This document shows positions 34,186 to 43,986 of a stretch of 64,000 nt of DNA, one piece after another. The stretch's first letter is position 1. Every line of letters begins with the position of its first letter. The stretch is from Chloroflexota bacterium. GTDB lineage: Bacteria; Chloroflexota; UBA11872; UBA12225; JAJDUF01. Location of the stretch: NCBI GenBank assembly GCA_022826725.1, contig JAJDUF010000010.1, positions 186,001 through 250,000 of the forward strand. Direction: 5' to 3'. A program made the translations under genes and the position numbers. The notes under the pieces were generated by a model. The model had not been told where the DNA came from. It did no database searches and saw only the letters and a list, made by a program, of their open reading frames with translations.

Positions 34186-36405
34186 TCAGAGATAGCGGTC
34201 GAACCAGGCGATGCTGCGATACCAGAGGTCTTCCAGGTTTTCCTGTGACCAGGTCCAGAGGCCCATTTCCTCGTCGTAGTAGCGCACCAACGTCGCTACC
34301 TTGCCCAGCCGGCGCAGGCCGGCGTAAATCTCCTCGCTCTGACTGATCGGGATCGGATTCTCGGTGCCGTGGAGCAGTAAGAGCGGGGTGGTGACACGGT
34401 GGAGGTGGAAGAGCGGCGAGTTCTCCACGTACTGCTCCGGCACCTCCCAGATCGTGCCACCCATGCTGGCCTCAAGCTCTTTGGCGTGCTCCAGCCAGCC
34501 TAGATGGTTGCCTTCGATATGCAGCGGCCAGGAGATCAGGTTTGTGAACGAGTCCACCGCCACGGCCGCGCGGAACCGGTCGGTGCGGGTGACGATGCAG
34601 CAGGTCGCGTAGCCACCGAGATTGAAGCCCATCACGCCGAGCCGGTCGGGGTCGCTATAGCCTTGCGCCACCGCAGCATCTACGTCTTCCAGCGCGCGGG
34701 CGGTCATCGCGTCCGCGCCTTGCACGGGGACATTGGGGAACAGTACGGCGTAGCCGCGGGTCGTAAACAGATGCAAACTGCCACTGCCGGAGAAGACAAA
34801 AGAGCGCAACATGCTGACGCCGCCGTACCCAAACGCCGCGTTGACAATCGTGGGATAGCGCTGCCCGGGTTGGTAGTCGGGCGGCAGAAAGAGCGCCGCC
34901 CTTCGCGCGCTGCCATCCGCTCCGGTATAGGTGAGCAACCGGCCCGTGCCCAGCGGCACGTGAGCGAGGTGGGGATTGAGGTCCGTCAGGCGGCGCTCGG
35001 TGCCAGCGAGCACGTCAATGACGCATAGCTCGCGGGGGTGCTCTTGGCTCTCGACGGTGCTGACGATAAAGTGGCCGTCGTTATCGCTCCGAGCGGCCAC
35101 GTCGAGCAGCGAGCGCTCTTTGTTGGGCAGTATCTCCTCCGGCTCGCCACCCGTCAGTCGCAGCAGCGCCTCCCCGCTCGCGCGGCGGTGTCGGCCGACG
35201 ACGACGACCGTGCCCGGCCGCCCAAAATCGCTGGCGATCATGCCGGTGAGGGGATAGGTCGGGCCCAGCAGGCCGTAGTCCCGCTGATCGGGCGCCATGT
35301 TCTGGCGGGCGCCCGTGCCAGTATCAAAGCGGTAGACCTGGAAATCTACACTCCAACAATAGAGAAACCGGCCATCGGCCGACCAAAGGGGCGGGGGATA
35401 CGGTTCTTCGTGGCCGAAATCCACCTCACTGCCGTCGTCGAGCACGCGCTCGGTGCCGTCCAGTGCGAGCAGCGCGACCCGGCTGGGGCCGCCGCCGTAG
35501 GTGTGGTAGGCGAGCGCGTCGTTGGCCGGGGACCAGGAGAAGGTAGTGCCAAAGGCCATCGGCACCCGGCGCCGTAGGACCTCGTGCCGCGATCCGTCAA
35601 CCGCGAGCAGGTGGAGATCGGACAACACGCTGTTAGGGTCTTCCCGCACGGCCGCCCAGTACGCGGGGTCGTAGCAGGACGCCGCAAGATACCGGCCGTC
35701 CGGCGAGAGCTGGGACATATTGAGCACAAGATCGGTTGCCAGCCGCTGCGCCTCGCCGGTCCGTATGTCAATGATCGCCAGATCACCCCGGTACGGTTCA
35801 TACCAGGGTCGGCTTTCGCCGGTCGGAGAGGTCGGTGGTGCCTCTGGTGGCGACACCCAGACCTCATGCGTACCCTTCGGCGCCGGCGGCTCGCGTCGCG
35901 GGGGTGGCTGCCAACCCGCGGTCCGCAGCTTGGTCACCAGCCGGGGGCTGTCCGGCAACCACTGGGGTACCTCAAACTCGAAACTGATCTGGACCGGATC
36001 GGCGCAGGCGAGGCGGGTCTCGTTCGTCTCGCGGTCCCAGAGCCAGACTTGCGCGATACCGCTGCGGTCGGAGTAGAACGCCAGCCAGCGGCCGTCGGGC
36101 GACCACCGCGGTCCCCAGCTACTGTCCCAGCCGGAGGTGAGCGAGCGCCACGCGCCGCTTTTCAACTCAGCGACGGCCAGCTCAAGGCCCTCGCTACCTG
36201 AGGGCACGCCACGCTCGGCGGCCGCGTTGTAGGGGTGCTGGGCGAAGGAGCGGATAGTGAAGGCGACGAGGGCACTATCCGGGGAGATGGCGGCGGGGTC
36301 TTCGTAACCCAACGCGCCCCTGAGGCCCTGGACATCGGTGATCTCCAAGGGCCGGGTTGAGGCTGCTGGGTCGGCTGCGGTGCTGCGCTGCGCGTCGGTG
36401 GTCAT
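34186..36405 (-). CDS. S9-type prolyl oligopeptidase family protein lacking the catalytic residues
   Basis: 739 residues: N-terminal beta-propeller (TolB-like W-S-P-D-G-R-W-L-A-F and similar blades) and a C-terminal alpha/beta hydrolase domain. The nucleophile elbow reads G-F-N-L-G-G with Asn595 (codon 34621-34623, AAT) instead of Ser. The acid loop reads H-G-T-E-N-P with Asn683 where Asp is expected, and the His loop reads D-E-E-M-G-L-W with no His. So all three triad positions are changed and peptidase activity is unlikely. The frame is intact with a GAGGAGGGA ribosome site, so the protein is probably made, perhaps as a binding protein or pseudoenzyme. Confidence 0.85.
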   Translation of the reverse strand: MTTDAQRSTAADPAASTRPLEITDVQGLRGALGYEDPAAISPDSALVAFTIRSFAQHPYNAAAERGVPSGSEGLELAVAELKSGAWRSLTSGWDSSWGPRWSPDGRWLAFYSDRSGIAQVWLWDRETNETRLACADPVQISFEFEVPQWLPDSPRLVTKLRTAGWQPPPRREPPAPKGTHEVWVSPPEAPPTSPTGESRPWYEPYRGDLAIIDIRTGEAQRLATDLVLNMSQLSPDGRYLAASCYDPAYWAAVREDPNSVLSDLHLLAVDGSRHEVLRRRVPMAFGTTFSWSPANDALAYHTYGGGPSRVALLALDGTERVLDDGSEVDFGHEEPYPPPLWSADGRFLYCWSVDFQVYRFDTGTGARQNMAPDQRDYGLLGPTYPLTGMIASDFGRPGTVVVVGRHRRASGEALLRLTGGEPEEILPNKERSLLDVAARSDNDGHFIVSTVESQEHPRELCVIDVLAGTERRLTDLNPHLAHVPLGTGRLLTYTGADGSARRAALFLPPDYQPGQRYPTIVNAAFGYGGVSMLRSFVFSGSGSLHLFTTRGYAVLFPNVPVQGADAMTARALEDVDAAVAQGYSDPDRLGVMGFNLGGYATCCIVTRTDRFRAAVAVDSFTNLISWPLHIEGNHLGWLEHAKELEASMGGTIWEVPEQYVENSPLFHLHRVTTPLLLLHGTENPIPISQSEEIYAGLRRLGKVATLVRYYDEEMGLWTWSQENLEDLWYRSIAWFDRYL

Positions 36406-36459
36406 CGTCCCTCCTCAATGCGCCGGTGACTCGCCGGGAGTGGTGGCGCGAGGGGGGGC

Positions 36460-36843
36460 TTACCACACGCTGCCGCGGTACGCGGCGTAGAGGGCTGCGT
36501 CATCGGGAGGCTGCGTGGCTGCTTCCGCCGACCTCGCGCTACCTCCATATGGGCGCAGCCGCACCAGTCTTACACGGCGCATGAAGACGCCGGTGGTGGT
36601 CACGAGCGAGGTGAGGTGGTCCATATCGGTCACTTCCGGCAGCAACTCGTCTGCCACTGGGGCAGCCGGAGCCGAAGGGAAGAAGACCCCCTTGTGCCAC
36701 CGCGCCAGACGCAGCACCTCGGCCACGTCGGCGGGAGCGAGGACCCGCACTGCCGGATGGTCGCGGGGCGGGCGGTCCTGGAGCAAGTCGTCGAGCCACG
36801 CTGAAAGTAGCTCGCCTCTGAGCGTTTCGTTTTCCGGTGTCAC
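36460..36843 (-). CDS. Hypothetical protein, ECF sigma factor partner
   Basis: 127 residues, soluble, starting M-T-P-E-N-E-T-L-R-G-E-L-L-S-A-W-L-D-D-L-L. GTG start at 36843 with CGAGGAGC in front, 39 bases after the sigma factor stop. The position is that of an anti-sigma factor, and the opening resembles such proteins, but there is no H-x3-C-x2-C zinc motif and no TM segment. No family recognised. Confidence 0.6.
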   Translation of the reverse strand: MTPENETLRGELLSAWLDDLLQDRPPRDHPAVRVLAPADVAEVLRLARWHKGVFFPSAPAAPVADELLPEVTDMDHLTSLVTTTGVFMRRVRLVRLRPYGGSARSAEAATQPPDDAALYAAYRGSVW

Positions 36844-36882
36844 GGGTGCTCCTCGCTGCTATCTCCTACGTAGTCTACAACG

Positions 36883-37494
36883 CTAGTGCAGTGTAGGCAT
36901 GTCGTTGGTGAGGTCAGGCGCAACCAACCGCTCGCGTAGCCACGCGAGGGCGCGGAACTTGGTCGTGTATACCTTGCTCCTCGACCAGCCGTGACGGGCC
37001 ATGATCTCTGCGGTCGTCTGCTCCGCGAAGAAGTAGGCCTGGATGACGATACGGTAATCCCGGGGCGCGGTGGCGAGCACCTGCCGGAGTATCGCCCGGC
37101 GCTCTTGGACGGTGAGCCGTTGGAGGGCGGAGGCCTCGGGATCGTCGGCAGCAGGATCGGCCAACTCGAGTTGCGCCGCGCCGAGCGCGGAGCCGAAGAA
37201 GCGGCGCTTGAACTGCTCCTGGGCCACGTGGTTGGCAATCGCGCGGAGCCAGGCAAAGATGCCGATGCCCCGGTACTCGAAGTCGCCGATGCGCTGCCAA
37301 GCGCGTTCCCAGGTCTCGTTGGCAACATCCTGCTGCTCCGGGTGGGTCAGTCCCTTGGCCGCCAGGTGTAGGAACAGGCGAGGCTGGTATCGCTCGACCA
37401 GGACTTGGAAGGCCGCGTGGGTCTGCTCGCGCGTACCGGTTTGGAGCCGGCGCACGAGGGCTGCGTCTTCCGATGGCTCGCGCGGCGGTAGCAA
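36883..37494 (-). CDS. ECF-type RNA polymerase sigma factor
   Basis: 203 residues. Region 2 at about 25-95 (L-F-L-H-L-A-A-K-G-L-T-H-P-E-Q-Q-D-V-A-N-E-T-W-E-R-A-W) and region 4 at about 130-185 with a helix-turn-helix (T-T-A-E-I-M-A-R-H-G-W-S-R-S-K-V-Y). Start is TTG 37494 by the extent of the frame, with a weak ribosome site. The next gene encodes a small protein that may control it. Confidence 0.85.
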   Translation of the reverse strand: MLPPREPSEDAALVRRLQTGTREQTHAAFQVLVERYQPRLFLHLAAKGLTHPEQQDVANETWERAWQRIGDFEYRGIGIFAWLRAIANHVAQEQFKRRFFGSALGAAQLELADPAADDPEASALQRLTVQERRAILRQVLATAPRDYRIVIQAYFFAEQTTAEIMARHGWSRSKVYTTKFRALAWLRERLVAPDLTNDMPTLH

Positions 37495-37645
37495 CGCTCA
37501 ACCCCGTCCTGGCGGCGATTTCCCAAACCTCCATGGCAGGATAGGGGCAAGTCTTACACGTCCCCTCGTTCGTGGGCGGGGCAGCCTTTGAGAACCGGCC
37601 GGGGCCAGGCTTATGCCCCACTGCGACACTGGCACTCGGTGGGCG

Positions 37646-39070
37646 TTACGGTGTTTTCGCAAGCAGGGCGTTGATATTCGGCACCAGATCGTCCATGGCG
37701 CGCCGAGCATCTTGCGTGCCCGCCCAGATCGGTTGACAGCCCTGCCAGATCGCTGGAAGCACCTCGTCGTAGTTGGGGATATGCTGCGGGGGACGTAGGG
37801 TCTTGGCCGTCTCGATAGAAGCGGGAAGAACGTCACGCTCGGTCAACCAGGCGTCCTGCTGCAGCAAGGGGTGGTCGGCCAGCGACTTGCGGGCCGGCAT
37901 CATGACGCCGCGCACGTCAAGCAGGTCAAGGCGTCGCGCCTCAGGTATTGAGGCGACCCAGCCAGTCGGGGGGCCAGCCGCCGCGAATCCCGCCGCACTC
38001 GTCAGGAACTTCAGCCATTCCCAGGCAGCATCGGAATTGGCGGTACTCGCTGCGATGCTGTAGCTCTCCGGCCAGGAAGAAGTTTCGCGGCCGGCAGGAC
38101 CAATGGGCACCGTCGTGACCGCCCAGTCGAGTGCGGGATTTTCCCGCACACTCCAGTCAATGCCAGGGGTTTTCCGCGTGCTGCTGTCCCGTTCCACCAA
38201 CCAGGCGATGTTGGGCGTGAGGTGGAAATGTGGCATTAGTCCGAACCGACCGGTCGGGAACAACGTGAACTCGCTGCCGCGCAGGCGCCGCAGATCGGTC
38301 GGAGATGGCGAGACGCGGTGCGTGAGCCACAGCTCGGCGATCCACTGCAATGCCGCTACCGCCGGCGGGGAGTCCAGCACACACCGTTGCCCATCGGCAC
38401 TGACCAGACTACCACCCCACGCCCAGAGGGTATGGAGCAAGGATGGGAACCAGGTCGAATACAGCGCACCCCAGACGGTCGGGTCGGCCTCCGCTTGGGT
38501 GAGTCGGGCCGCCGCCTCCAGCCACCGGTCATAGGTCCAGGTGTAGTCGGGCAATGGCAACTGGGCTTGCTTAAATAGGCCGCGGTTCACGTACATGAGG
38601 TGCGGGGACCAGGCCTCGGGCAGGGCCACCTGCGTGCCAGCATAGCGCCCGGCGGCCAGGACCGCCGGGTAGAAGTCGTCGGCATCGTCCTGATCCTGCT
38701 TCAGTCGCGGCGAGAGGTCGTGAGTCCAGCCCTCCTGGGCGGCACGCGGCACAAAGGCTTCCGCAAGCTCGAACACATCCGGCACTGTGCCGGCGGCCAC
38801 TCGCGACGTAAGCGTTTCTTCCGGGATGAAGAACTTGTCGGCATGCCACTCGATCTCCACGGCAAAGTTGGGGAACTGCTCGGTGAATGCCTCGATCTGG
38901 ACCGGACGGTTGGCCTGGTTTCGGGGGTGGTTGCGAATGAAGAAGCGGACGGTGCTCTTGGGAGTAGCCTGTCCCGGCAGGGGCAGGCTCAGATCACACG
39001 CCGCGCTCAGGAGACTGCCCAGTGCAATACCGGCTGTCCCGAGACACTGCCGCCGAGTCGAACCGGCCAT
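37646..39070 (-). CDS. Extracellular sugar-binding lipoprotein (family 1), Tat-type, copy 3
   Basis: 474 residues. T-R-R-Q-C-L at 5-10 and lipobox Cys at 25, as in the two copies at 30-33 kb, but the mature sequence is more distant (F-T-E-Q-F-P-N-F, Y-V-N-R-G-L-F-K-Q-A-Q-L-P-L-P-D, L-W-A-W-G-G-S-L). Ribosome site GGGAGGAG before ATG 39070. No permease nearby. The upstream gap 39071-39229 lacks the shared promoter motif. Confidence 0.88.
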   Translation of the reverse strand: MAGSTRRQCLGTAGIALGSLLSAACDLSLPLPGQATPKSTVRFFIRNHPRNQANRPVQIEAFTEQFPNFAVEIEWHADKFFIPEETLTSRVAAGTVPDVFELAEAFVPRAAQEGWTHDLSPRLKQDQDDADDFYPAVLAAGRYAGTQVALPEAWSPHLMYVNRGLFKQAQLPLPDYTWTYDRWLEAAARLTQAEADPTVWGALYSTWFPSLLHTLWAWGGSLVSADGQRCVLDSPPAVAALQWIAELWLTHRVSPSPTDLRRLRGSEFTLFPTGRFGLMPHFHLTPNIAWLVERDSSTRKTPGIDWSVRENPALDWAVTTVPIGPAGRETSSWPESYSIAASTANSDAAWEWLKFLTSAAGFAAAGPPTGWVASIPEARRLDLLDVRGVMMPARKSLADHPLLQQDAWLTERDVLPASIETAKTLRPPQHIPNYDEVLPAIWQGCQPIWAGTQDARRAMDDLVPNINALLAKTP

Positions 39071-39229
39071 AGCTCCTCCCTGCGAAGCGCCGCCTCTCCT
39101 GCACAGTTACCGGGATGCTCTTGACGACATCAATCAAGCCCAATGTAGCCGAGATTGTGCAGCAGCAGAGGCAGCACGAAGCTGTGGATCCCACGCAGCC
39201 GGTTGGCCGTCGGGAGCAGCACGGCGCAG

Positions 39230-40279
39230 TTACGGCTGGTGCCAGTCCCGGTCGAGCGCTGTGACCGTCAGCCAGCCGACGACCGCTGCCGCGCTGACGA
39301 GGGCAGCGAGTGCTATCAGTGGGAGGACGGTGAGGGGTGCGATGCTGACCTCGCCGAGCATCACCAGCGCGGCGAGTGTCCCGGTGACAGCCGCACCGGC
39401 GGCGAGGAACGGGCTGGCGGCCGTGTGCCAGAAGGAAGCGATCGGGGCCAGTAACTCCAAGTGGGAGCGCATTCCCGCAGCGATCAGGTCATAGCTGAGT
39501 CGCCGCGTGACCGGTCCGACGGCCTCCGGCGTCGTGGCTTCCCACTGGATGACGTCGGTGGCCGTTGCGAGGATCGCTGCCCGTTGCGGTGGCGGCACGA
39601 CGCGCGCGACGGTGGCCAGCGCGGCCGCCGCCTGCTGCAAGGCGCTCTCCAGCGTGGCGTCGCTCGGCGCGATCACTCGTGGCCGGCGGGCTAGGAGGAC
39701 GCGCAGCACGAGCCAGCCCATCGCCAGCGGTGCGAGCCAAGAAGCCACCGGACCGTGCCAAGGGACGGAGGCGGCGCCCGTTGGGGCTGAAACGTCGTGG
39801 CTTGGCACGACCGTCCTGGCGCACTCCGCCTGCTCTTCCCGCTCCAACGCGGCCAAGCGGTCGAACTGCCGCGTGCGGCAGTAGTGCGCCTGGCGAACGG
39901 CGCGGATGACCTGCCGGTTGTGGGCAACCCAGTCGTAGGGATCGCTGGCGGGCGCACTGGCGACATGTAGCCGGCTCTCATTGTCCGCTACGTCCGCTCC
40001 ATGCATCAGGCGGTCGCCCAAGCGGAGCAGCCGCCGCGCTATCACCACGCTGACGACGAGGCCTCCCAACGTCGCCGCAATAGACGGCAGCCCGCCGACG
40101 AGGGATGTCCAGAGGGCTGCAACCGGACCGAAGCAGAGCCAGACGGCAACAACCGCCCAGGTAAGGGCAGCAGCGTAGACGGTCAGGCCGGCGAGCAGGC
40201 GGGCCATGTCCTGGGCCGCTGCACCCGCTGTAGTGAGGGCGTAACCGAGCCGGACGGGAACGGCCGGCGCGGCCATCAT
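39230..40279 (-). CDS. Hypothetical membrane protein, PadR-linked
   Basis: 349 residues: two N-terminal TM segments (about 30-80), a soluble middle with a heptad-like R-Q-F-D-R-L-A-A-L-E-R-E-E-Q, one TM at about 190-205 and two near the C terminus. The start ATG at 40279 overlaps the PadR stop (ATGA), so the pair is co-translated. Membrane proteins paired with PadR regulators are common and are often the regulator's main target. No named family recognised. Confidence 0.75.
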   Translation of the reverse strand: MMAAPAVPVRLGYALTTAGAAAQDMARLLAGLTVYAAALTWAVVAVWLCFGPVAALWTSLVGGLPSIAATLGGLVVSVVIARRLLRLGDRLMHGADVADNESRLHVASAPASDPYDWVAHNRQVIRAVRQAHYCRTRQFDRLAALEREEQAECARTVVPSHDVSAPTGAASVPWHGPVASWLAPLAMGWLVLRVLLARRPRVIAPSDATLESALQQAAAALATVARVVPPPQRAAILATATDVIQWEATTPEAVGPVTRRLSYDLIAAGMRSHLELLAPIASFWHTAASPFLAAGAAVTGTLAALVMLGEVSIAPLTVLPLIALAALVSAAAVVGWLTVTALDRDWHQP

Positions 40280-40692
40280 CGCACCCTTTCGGCCGCCAAC
40301 TGCTCCCACCCGGGACCGAGGGCCGCTGAGGTGGGCAGGGTCTCCAGGCGGCGGCGACGAGCGAGTGCGACCTCGCCCAGGCCGGTAATCACGTACACGG
40401 GGCGCATGGCGCGGCGAATCGTTCCCCGTGGCCCCGGCACCTCGACTTCCCGGTCGCCATCACTGCGGATGAGGCCGTCGTCATCCATGCGCTTGAGCGC
40501 ATAGTGCAGAGTGGCCGGATCGAGCCGCTTCATCGGGTAGTCCGCCGTTGCCAAGAGGCGATGCACGCGCTGGATGATCTCGATGCCGGGGATAGGTTCA
40601 GTGGCACTCAACACGCGCAAAATCCACCAGGATGGCTCACCCATCCGGCGGAATACGCGCGTGAGTGTGTCCTCGTCGTCGCGCTGTGGCAT
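40276..40692 (-). CDS. PadR family transcriptional regulator
   Basis: 138 residues. Winged helix with the PadR pattern: I-L-R-V-L-S-A-T-E-P-I-P-G-I-E-I-I-Q-R-V near the start, L-D-P-A-T-L-H-Y-A-L-K-R-M-D-D-D-G-L-I and the Y-V-I-T-G-L-G wing. The C-terminal dimer helix is short. An excellent promoter (40729-40757) with a 13-bp downstream motif lies upstream; self-regulation is likely for this family. Confidence 0.87.
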   Translation of the reverse strand: MPQRDDEDTLTRVFRRMGEPSWWILRVLSATEPIPGIEIIQRVHRLLATADYPMKRLDPATLHYALKRMDDDGLIRSDGDREVEVPGPRGTIRRAMRPVYVITGLGEVALARRRRLETLPTSAALGPGWEQLAAERVR

Positions 40693-40711
40693 AGCAATGC
40701 TGCCCTTTTGC

Positions 40712-40757
40712 TTAAGTGGCTCAATAGGAGTATACGCCCGGATATTAAATCAGTCAA
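40712..40757 (-). promoter_or_regulatory. Promoter and putative operator of padR
   Basis: Minus strand: TTGACT (40757-40752), exactly 17 bases, TATACT (40734-40729), then after 4 bases TTGAGCCACTTAA (40724-40712). The start codon is at 40692. The same spacing and motif occur at the lipoprotein promoter near 33.0 kb. Confidence 0.62.
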
Positions 40758-40918
40758 GTCACCTGGCGAGGGGTCGCGGAGCTGACTCCCTTCCGTCGCA
40801 GGGAAGAGGAGTCATCACGGAGACCAACCGCAGCTTCTTCGGTCCAGCCCCCATGGCCCCCGCCTCGCGGGGACACGGGCACCTGCAAGGGATGCCCCTA
40901 CAAGCAATTGGCCGCCGG

Positions 40919-42076
40919 TCAATGCGGGATGGCGTCGCGGAGCTTGCCGAAGAAGCCCTTGTGCTCCTCGCCATCCTCGCCTCGCGGGGGATCGGCCTCG
41001 AAGGTGGCAGCCAACTCCTCGAGTAGCTCGCGTTGGTACGGGGTGAGGTCCTGGGGCACCACAATACGCACCGTGACAATCTCGTCGCCCCGCCCGCCAC
41101 CGCGGACGTGCGCGATCCCTTGCCCGCGCAGGCGGAAGGTTCGGCCGGCCTGCACGCCGGCCGGAATCTTCAGCGTCTCGGCGCCGCCAAGCGTAGGTAT
41201 CTCGATCTCGGTACCTAGCGCGGCCTGCGCCACGTCGAGGGGTAGCTCAAGGTGAATGTCCTGCCCGTCGCGTCGGAAGAACGGATGCGGCGCGACTTCC
41301 AACTCGATATACAAGTCACCCGGCGGGCCTTCGCGCTCGCCGGCGTCGCCGCCGCCGGGAACACGGATTTGGGTGCCGTCGTCAACGCCGGGCGGTATCG
41401 TCACCTGGAGCGCACGGGTACGCTGCATGCGGCCGGAGCCGCGGCACTCGCGGCACGGATCCTCGACGATCTGCCCCTCGCCGTCGCAGCGGGGACACAC
41501 GCTGCGCGTGACCACCTGGCCGAGTAGTGACTGCTGCACCTGGCGGACCTGCCCGGCACCTTGGCAGGTGGAGCAGACCTGAAGCTCGGAGCCTGGCTCG
41601 GCGCCGGTGCCGCTGCACAGTGGACACGGCTCGTCGCGCGTGACCGTGACCTCGCGCTCGCCCCCAAAGACCGCCTCCTCGAACTCCAGCCGGAGCGACA
41701 TCTTGAGGTCGGCGCCGCGCTGCGGTCCGGCCCGGCGGGTTGTCGGTCCACCACCGAAGAACGTCTCGAAGATGTCGGCCACCCCGCCAAAGCCAAAGGG
41801 GTCTACGCCACCACCTGGTCCGCCCGGCCCACCCGGTCCGAACGGGCTGCGCGGTCCGTTGTGACCGAAGCGGTCGTAGGTCTGGCGCTTCTGCGGGTCG
41901 CGCAAGACTTCATAGGCCTCGCCAAGTTCCTTGAAGCGGTCCTCGGCCTCAGCGGTCTTGTTGATGTCGGGGTGGTACCGGCGGGCCAACTGACGGTAGG
42001 CCCGCTTGATCTCGTCCTCCGTGGCGGACCGCGGCACTCCCAGCACTTCATAGTAATCGCGTTTGGTGGTGCTCAT
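40919..42076 (-). CDS. dnaJ: Chaperone protein DnaJ
   Basis: 385 residues with the full type I architecture: J domain (H-P-D at about 33-35), Gly/Phe-rich linker, four C-x-x-C-x-G-x-G zinc repeats ([32 protein letters not shown]) and the C-terminal substrate domains. Works with DnaK and GrpE in protein folding. The ATG overlaps the dnaK stop (ATGA, 42073-42076). Last gene of the hrcA-grpE-dnaK-dnaJ operon. Confidence 0.97.
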   Translation of the reverse strand: MSTTKRDYYEVLGVPRSATEDEIKRAYRQLARRYHPDINKTAEAEDRFKELGEAYEVLRDPQKRQTYDRFGHNGPRSPFGPGGPGGPGGGVDPFGFGGVADIFETFFGGGPTTRRAGPQRGADLKMSLRLEFEEAVFGGEREVTVTRDEPCPLCSGTGAEPGSELQVCSTCQGAGQVRQVQQSLLGQVVTRSVCPRCDGEGQIVEDPCRECRGSGRMQRTRALQVTIPPGVDDGTQIRVPGGGDAGEREGPPGDLYIELEVAPHPFFRRDGQDIHLELPLDVAQAALGTEIEIPTLGGAETLKIPAGVQAGRTFRLRGQGIAHVRGGGRGDEIVTVRIVVPQDLTPYQRELLEELAATFEADPPRGEDGEEHKGFFGKLRDAIPH

Positions 42077-43980
42077 CGGTCTCCCTCGGTAGGTGGCTCG
42101 TCCTCGGTCGGGCCGGACTGCCCGGCGGCCGCTGCGTCCGCCGTCGGCTGCTCAACGCCGTCTTCCTGCTGCCCTACCGGCTCATGGTACACACGCTCGC
42201 CCGTCTTGAGCAGCGCTGTCCGCAACGCCGCGGATCGTTCGCGCAGGATAGCGAGATCATCGCCAACGAGCGCACTCCGCAGGTCGAGAATCTGCGCTTC
42301 GAGCGCCTGACGCTCCTGCTTCGAGAGCTGTCCGCCGACCTTATCGAGCGTGCGCTCGGCGCGATAGGCAAGCACGTCGGCAACGTTCCGCGCCGCGACC
42401 AACTCCTGCGCCTGCGCGTCGGCGGCCGCGTGCTCCCGCGCCGCGGCGACCATGCGCTCGATCTCCTCGTCGGACAGCCCCGCCGCGCCGGTCACGGGGA
42501 TTTCATGCTCACGCCCGCTGGTGCGGTCTCGCGCCGCCACCTTGACGATCCCGTTGGCGTCAATGTCGAAGGTCACGTCTATCTGCGGCGTGCCGCGTGG
42601 CGCTGCCGGTAGGTCCGTTAGCTCGAAACGACCCAAGGAATGGTTGTGGGCGACCAGATCGCGCTCGCCTTGCAGGACGTGAATGGCCACGGTGTGCTGC
42701 TTGTCGCTGACGGTCGTGAAGGTCTGCGTCTTCGACGTGGGAATGGTCGTATTGCGCTCGATGAGGCGCGTGAAGAGGCCGCCTTTCGTCTCGATGCCCA
42801 GGGAGAGCGGCGTGACATCGAGGAGCACGACATCTTCCACGTCGCCGGCGAGCACCGCCGCCTGGACCGCCGCGCCGAGGGCCACCACCTCATCCGGGTT
42901 GACCCCACTGCGCGGCTCCTTCCCGAACACGCGCGTCACCAACTCGCGCACGGCCGGCATCCGTGTTTGGCCGCCGACCAAGACGACCTCATCAATGTCA
43001 CCAGGCTTCAGACCGGCATCGGTCAGCGCCTGCCGGCATGGCTCCTCGGTCCGCTCGATCAGGTCGCTGACTAGCTGCTCGACCTTGGCTCGCGTCAAGA
43101 CGACGTTGAGATGCTTGGGACCGGTCGCGTCGGCCGTGATGAACGGCAGGTTGATCTCCGTCTGGAGCACGGACGACAACTCGCACTTCGCCTTCTCGGC
43201 GGCCTCCTTGACCCGCTGGAGGGCCATCTTGTCGCGGCGCAAGTCCACGCTATGCTCGCTGGCAAAGCCGGCGATCAGCCAGTCCACAATGCGATCATCG
43301 AAATCGTCGCCGCCGAGGTGCGTATTACCGCTGGTGGAACGGACCTCGAACACGCCGTCGCCAAGCTCCAGGATGGAAATGTCGAACGTCCCGCCGCCGA
43401 GGTCGTAGACAGCGACCTTGCGATCGTCCGCTTGATCGAGGCCAAAAGCGAGCGCCGAGGCCGTCGGCTCGTTGATGATCCGCAACACCTCCAGCCCGGC
43501 GATCTTGCCCGCGTCCTCGGTGGCCTGGCGCTGGCTATCGTTGAAGTATGCCGGGACCGTGATGACCGCTTGCGCGACCGGCTCGCCCAGGTATTGCTCG
43601 GCGTCGGCACGGAGCTTTTGCAGCACCATCGCCGAGATTTCCGGCGGCGCATAGTCGGCTTCACGCAGGATGACGCGCAGATCACCTGCGGCGGTATCGG
43701 TCACGCGGTAGGGGACCAGCTCGCGGGTGCGCCGGACCTCCGGGTCCGTGGCCTGCCGGCCCATGAAACGCTTGATGGAGACGATGGTGTGCTCCGGGTT
43801 GGTGACCATCTGACGCCGGGCCATGAGGCCCACCAACCGCTCCCCGCTCTGGGACACGGCCACCACGGAGGGAGTCGTGCGGTTGCCCTCTGCGCTCGGT
43901 ATCACCACCGGCTGGCCGCCCTCGACGACGGCGACGCACGAGTTGGTGGTCCCGAGATCAATACCGATGATCCGAGGCAT
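42073..43980 (-). CDS. dnaK: Chaperone protein DnaK (Hsp70)
   Basis: 635 residues. [12 protein letters not shown] at the start, the [10 protein letters not shown] phosphate motif, [10 protein letters not shown] and the substrate-binding domain are all present. ATP-driven folding chaperone. It ends in a short acidic tail ([10 protein letters not shown]) whose DNA is mirrored upstream of the dnaJ-TPR gene at 11.7 kb. Six bases separate it from grpE. Confidence 0.98.
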   Translation of the reverse strand: MPRIIGIDLGTTNSCVAVVEGGQPVVIPSAEGNRTTPSVVAVSQSGERLVGLMARRQMVTNPEHTIVSIKRFMGRQATDPEVRRTRELVPYRVTDTAAGDLRVILREADYAPPEISAMVLQKLRADAEQYLGEPVAQAVITVPAYFNDSQRQATEDAGKIAGLEVLRIINEPTASALAFGLDQADDRKVAVYDLGGGTFDISILELGDGVFEVRSTSGNTHLGGDDFDDRIVDWLIAGFASEHSVDLRRDKMALQRVKEAAEKAKCELSSVLQTEINLPFITADATGPKHLNVVLTRAKVEQLVSDLIERTEEPCRQALTDAGLKPGDIDEVVLVGGQTRMPAVRELVTRVFGKEPRSGVNPDEVVALGAAVQAAVLAGDVEDVVLLDVTPLSLGIETKGGLFTRLIERNTTIPTSKTQTFTTVSDKQHTVAIHVLQGERDLVAHNHSLGRFELTDLPAAPRGTPQIDVTFDIDANGIVKVAARDRTSGREHEIPVTGAAGLSDEEIERMVAAAREHAAADAQAQELVAARNVADVLAYRAERTLDKVGGQLSKQERQALEAQILDLRSALVGDDLAILRERSAALRTALLKTGERVYHEPVGQQEDGVEQPTADAAAAGQSGPTEDEPPTEGDR

Positions 43981-43986
43981 AGCCGC

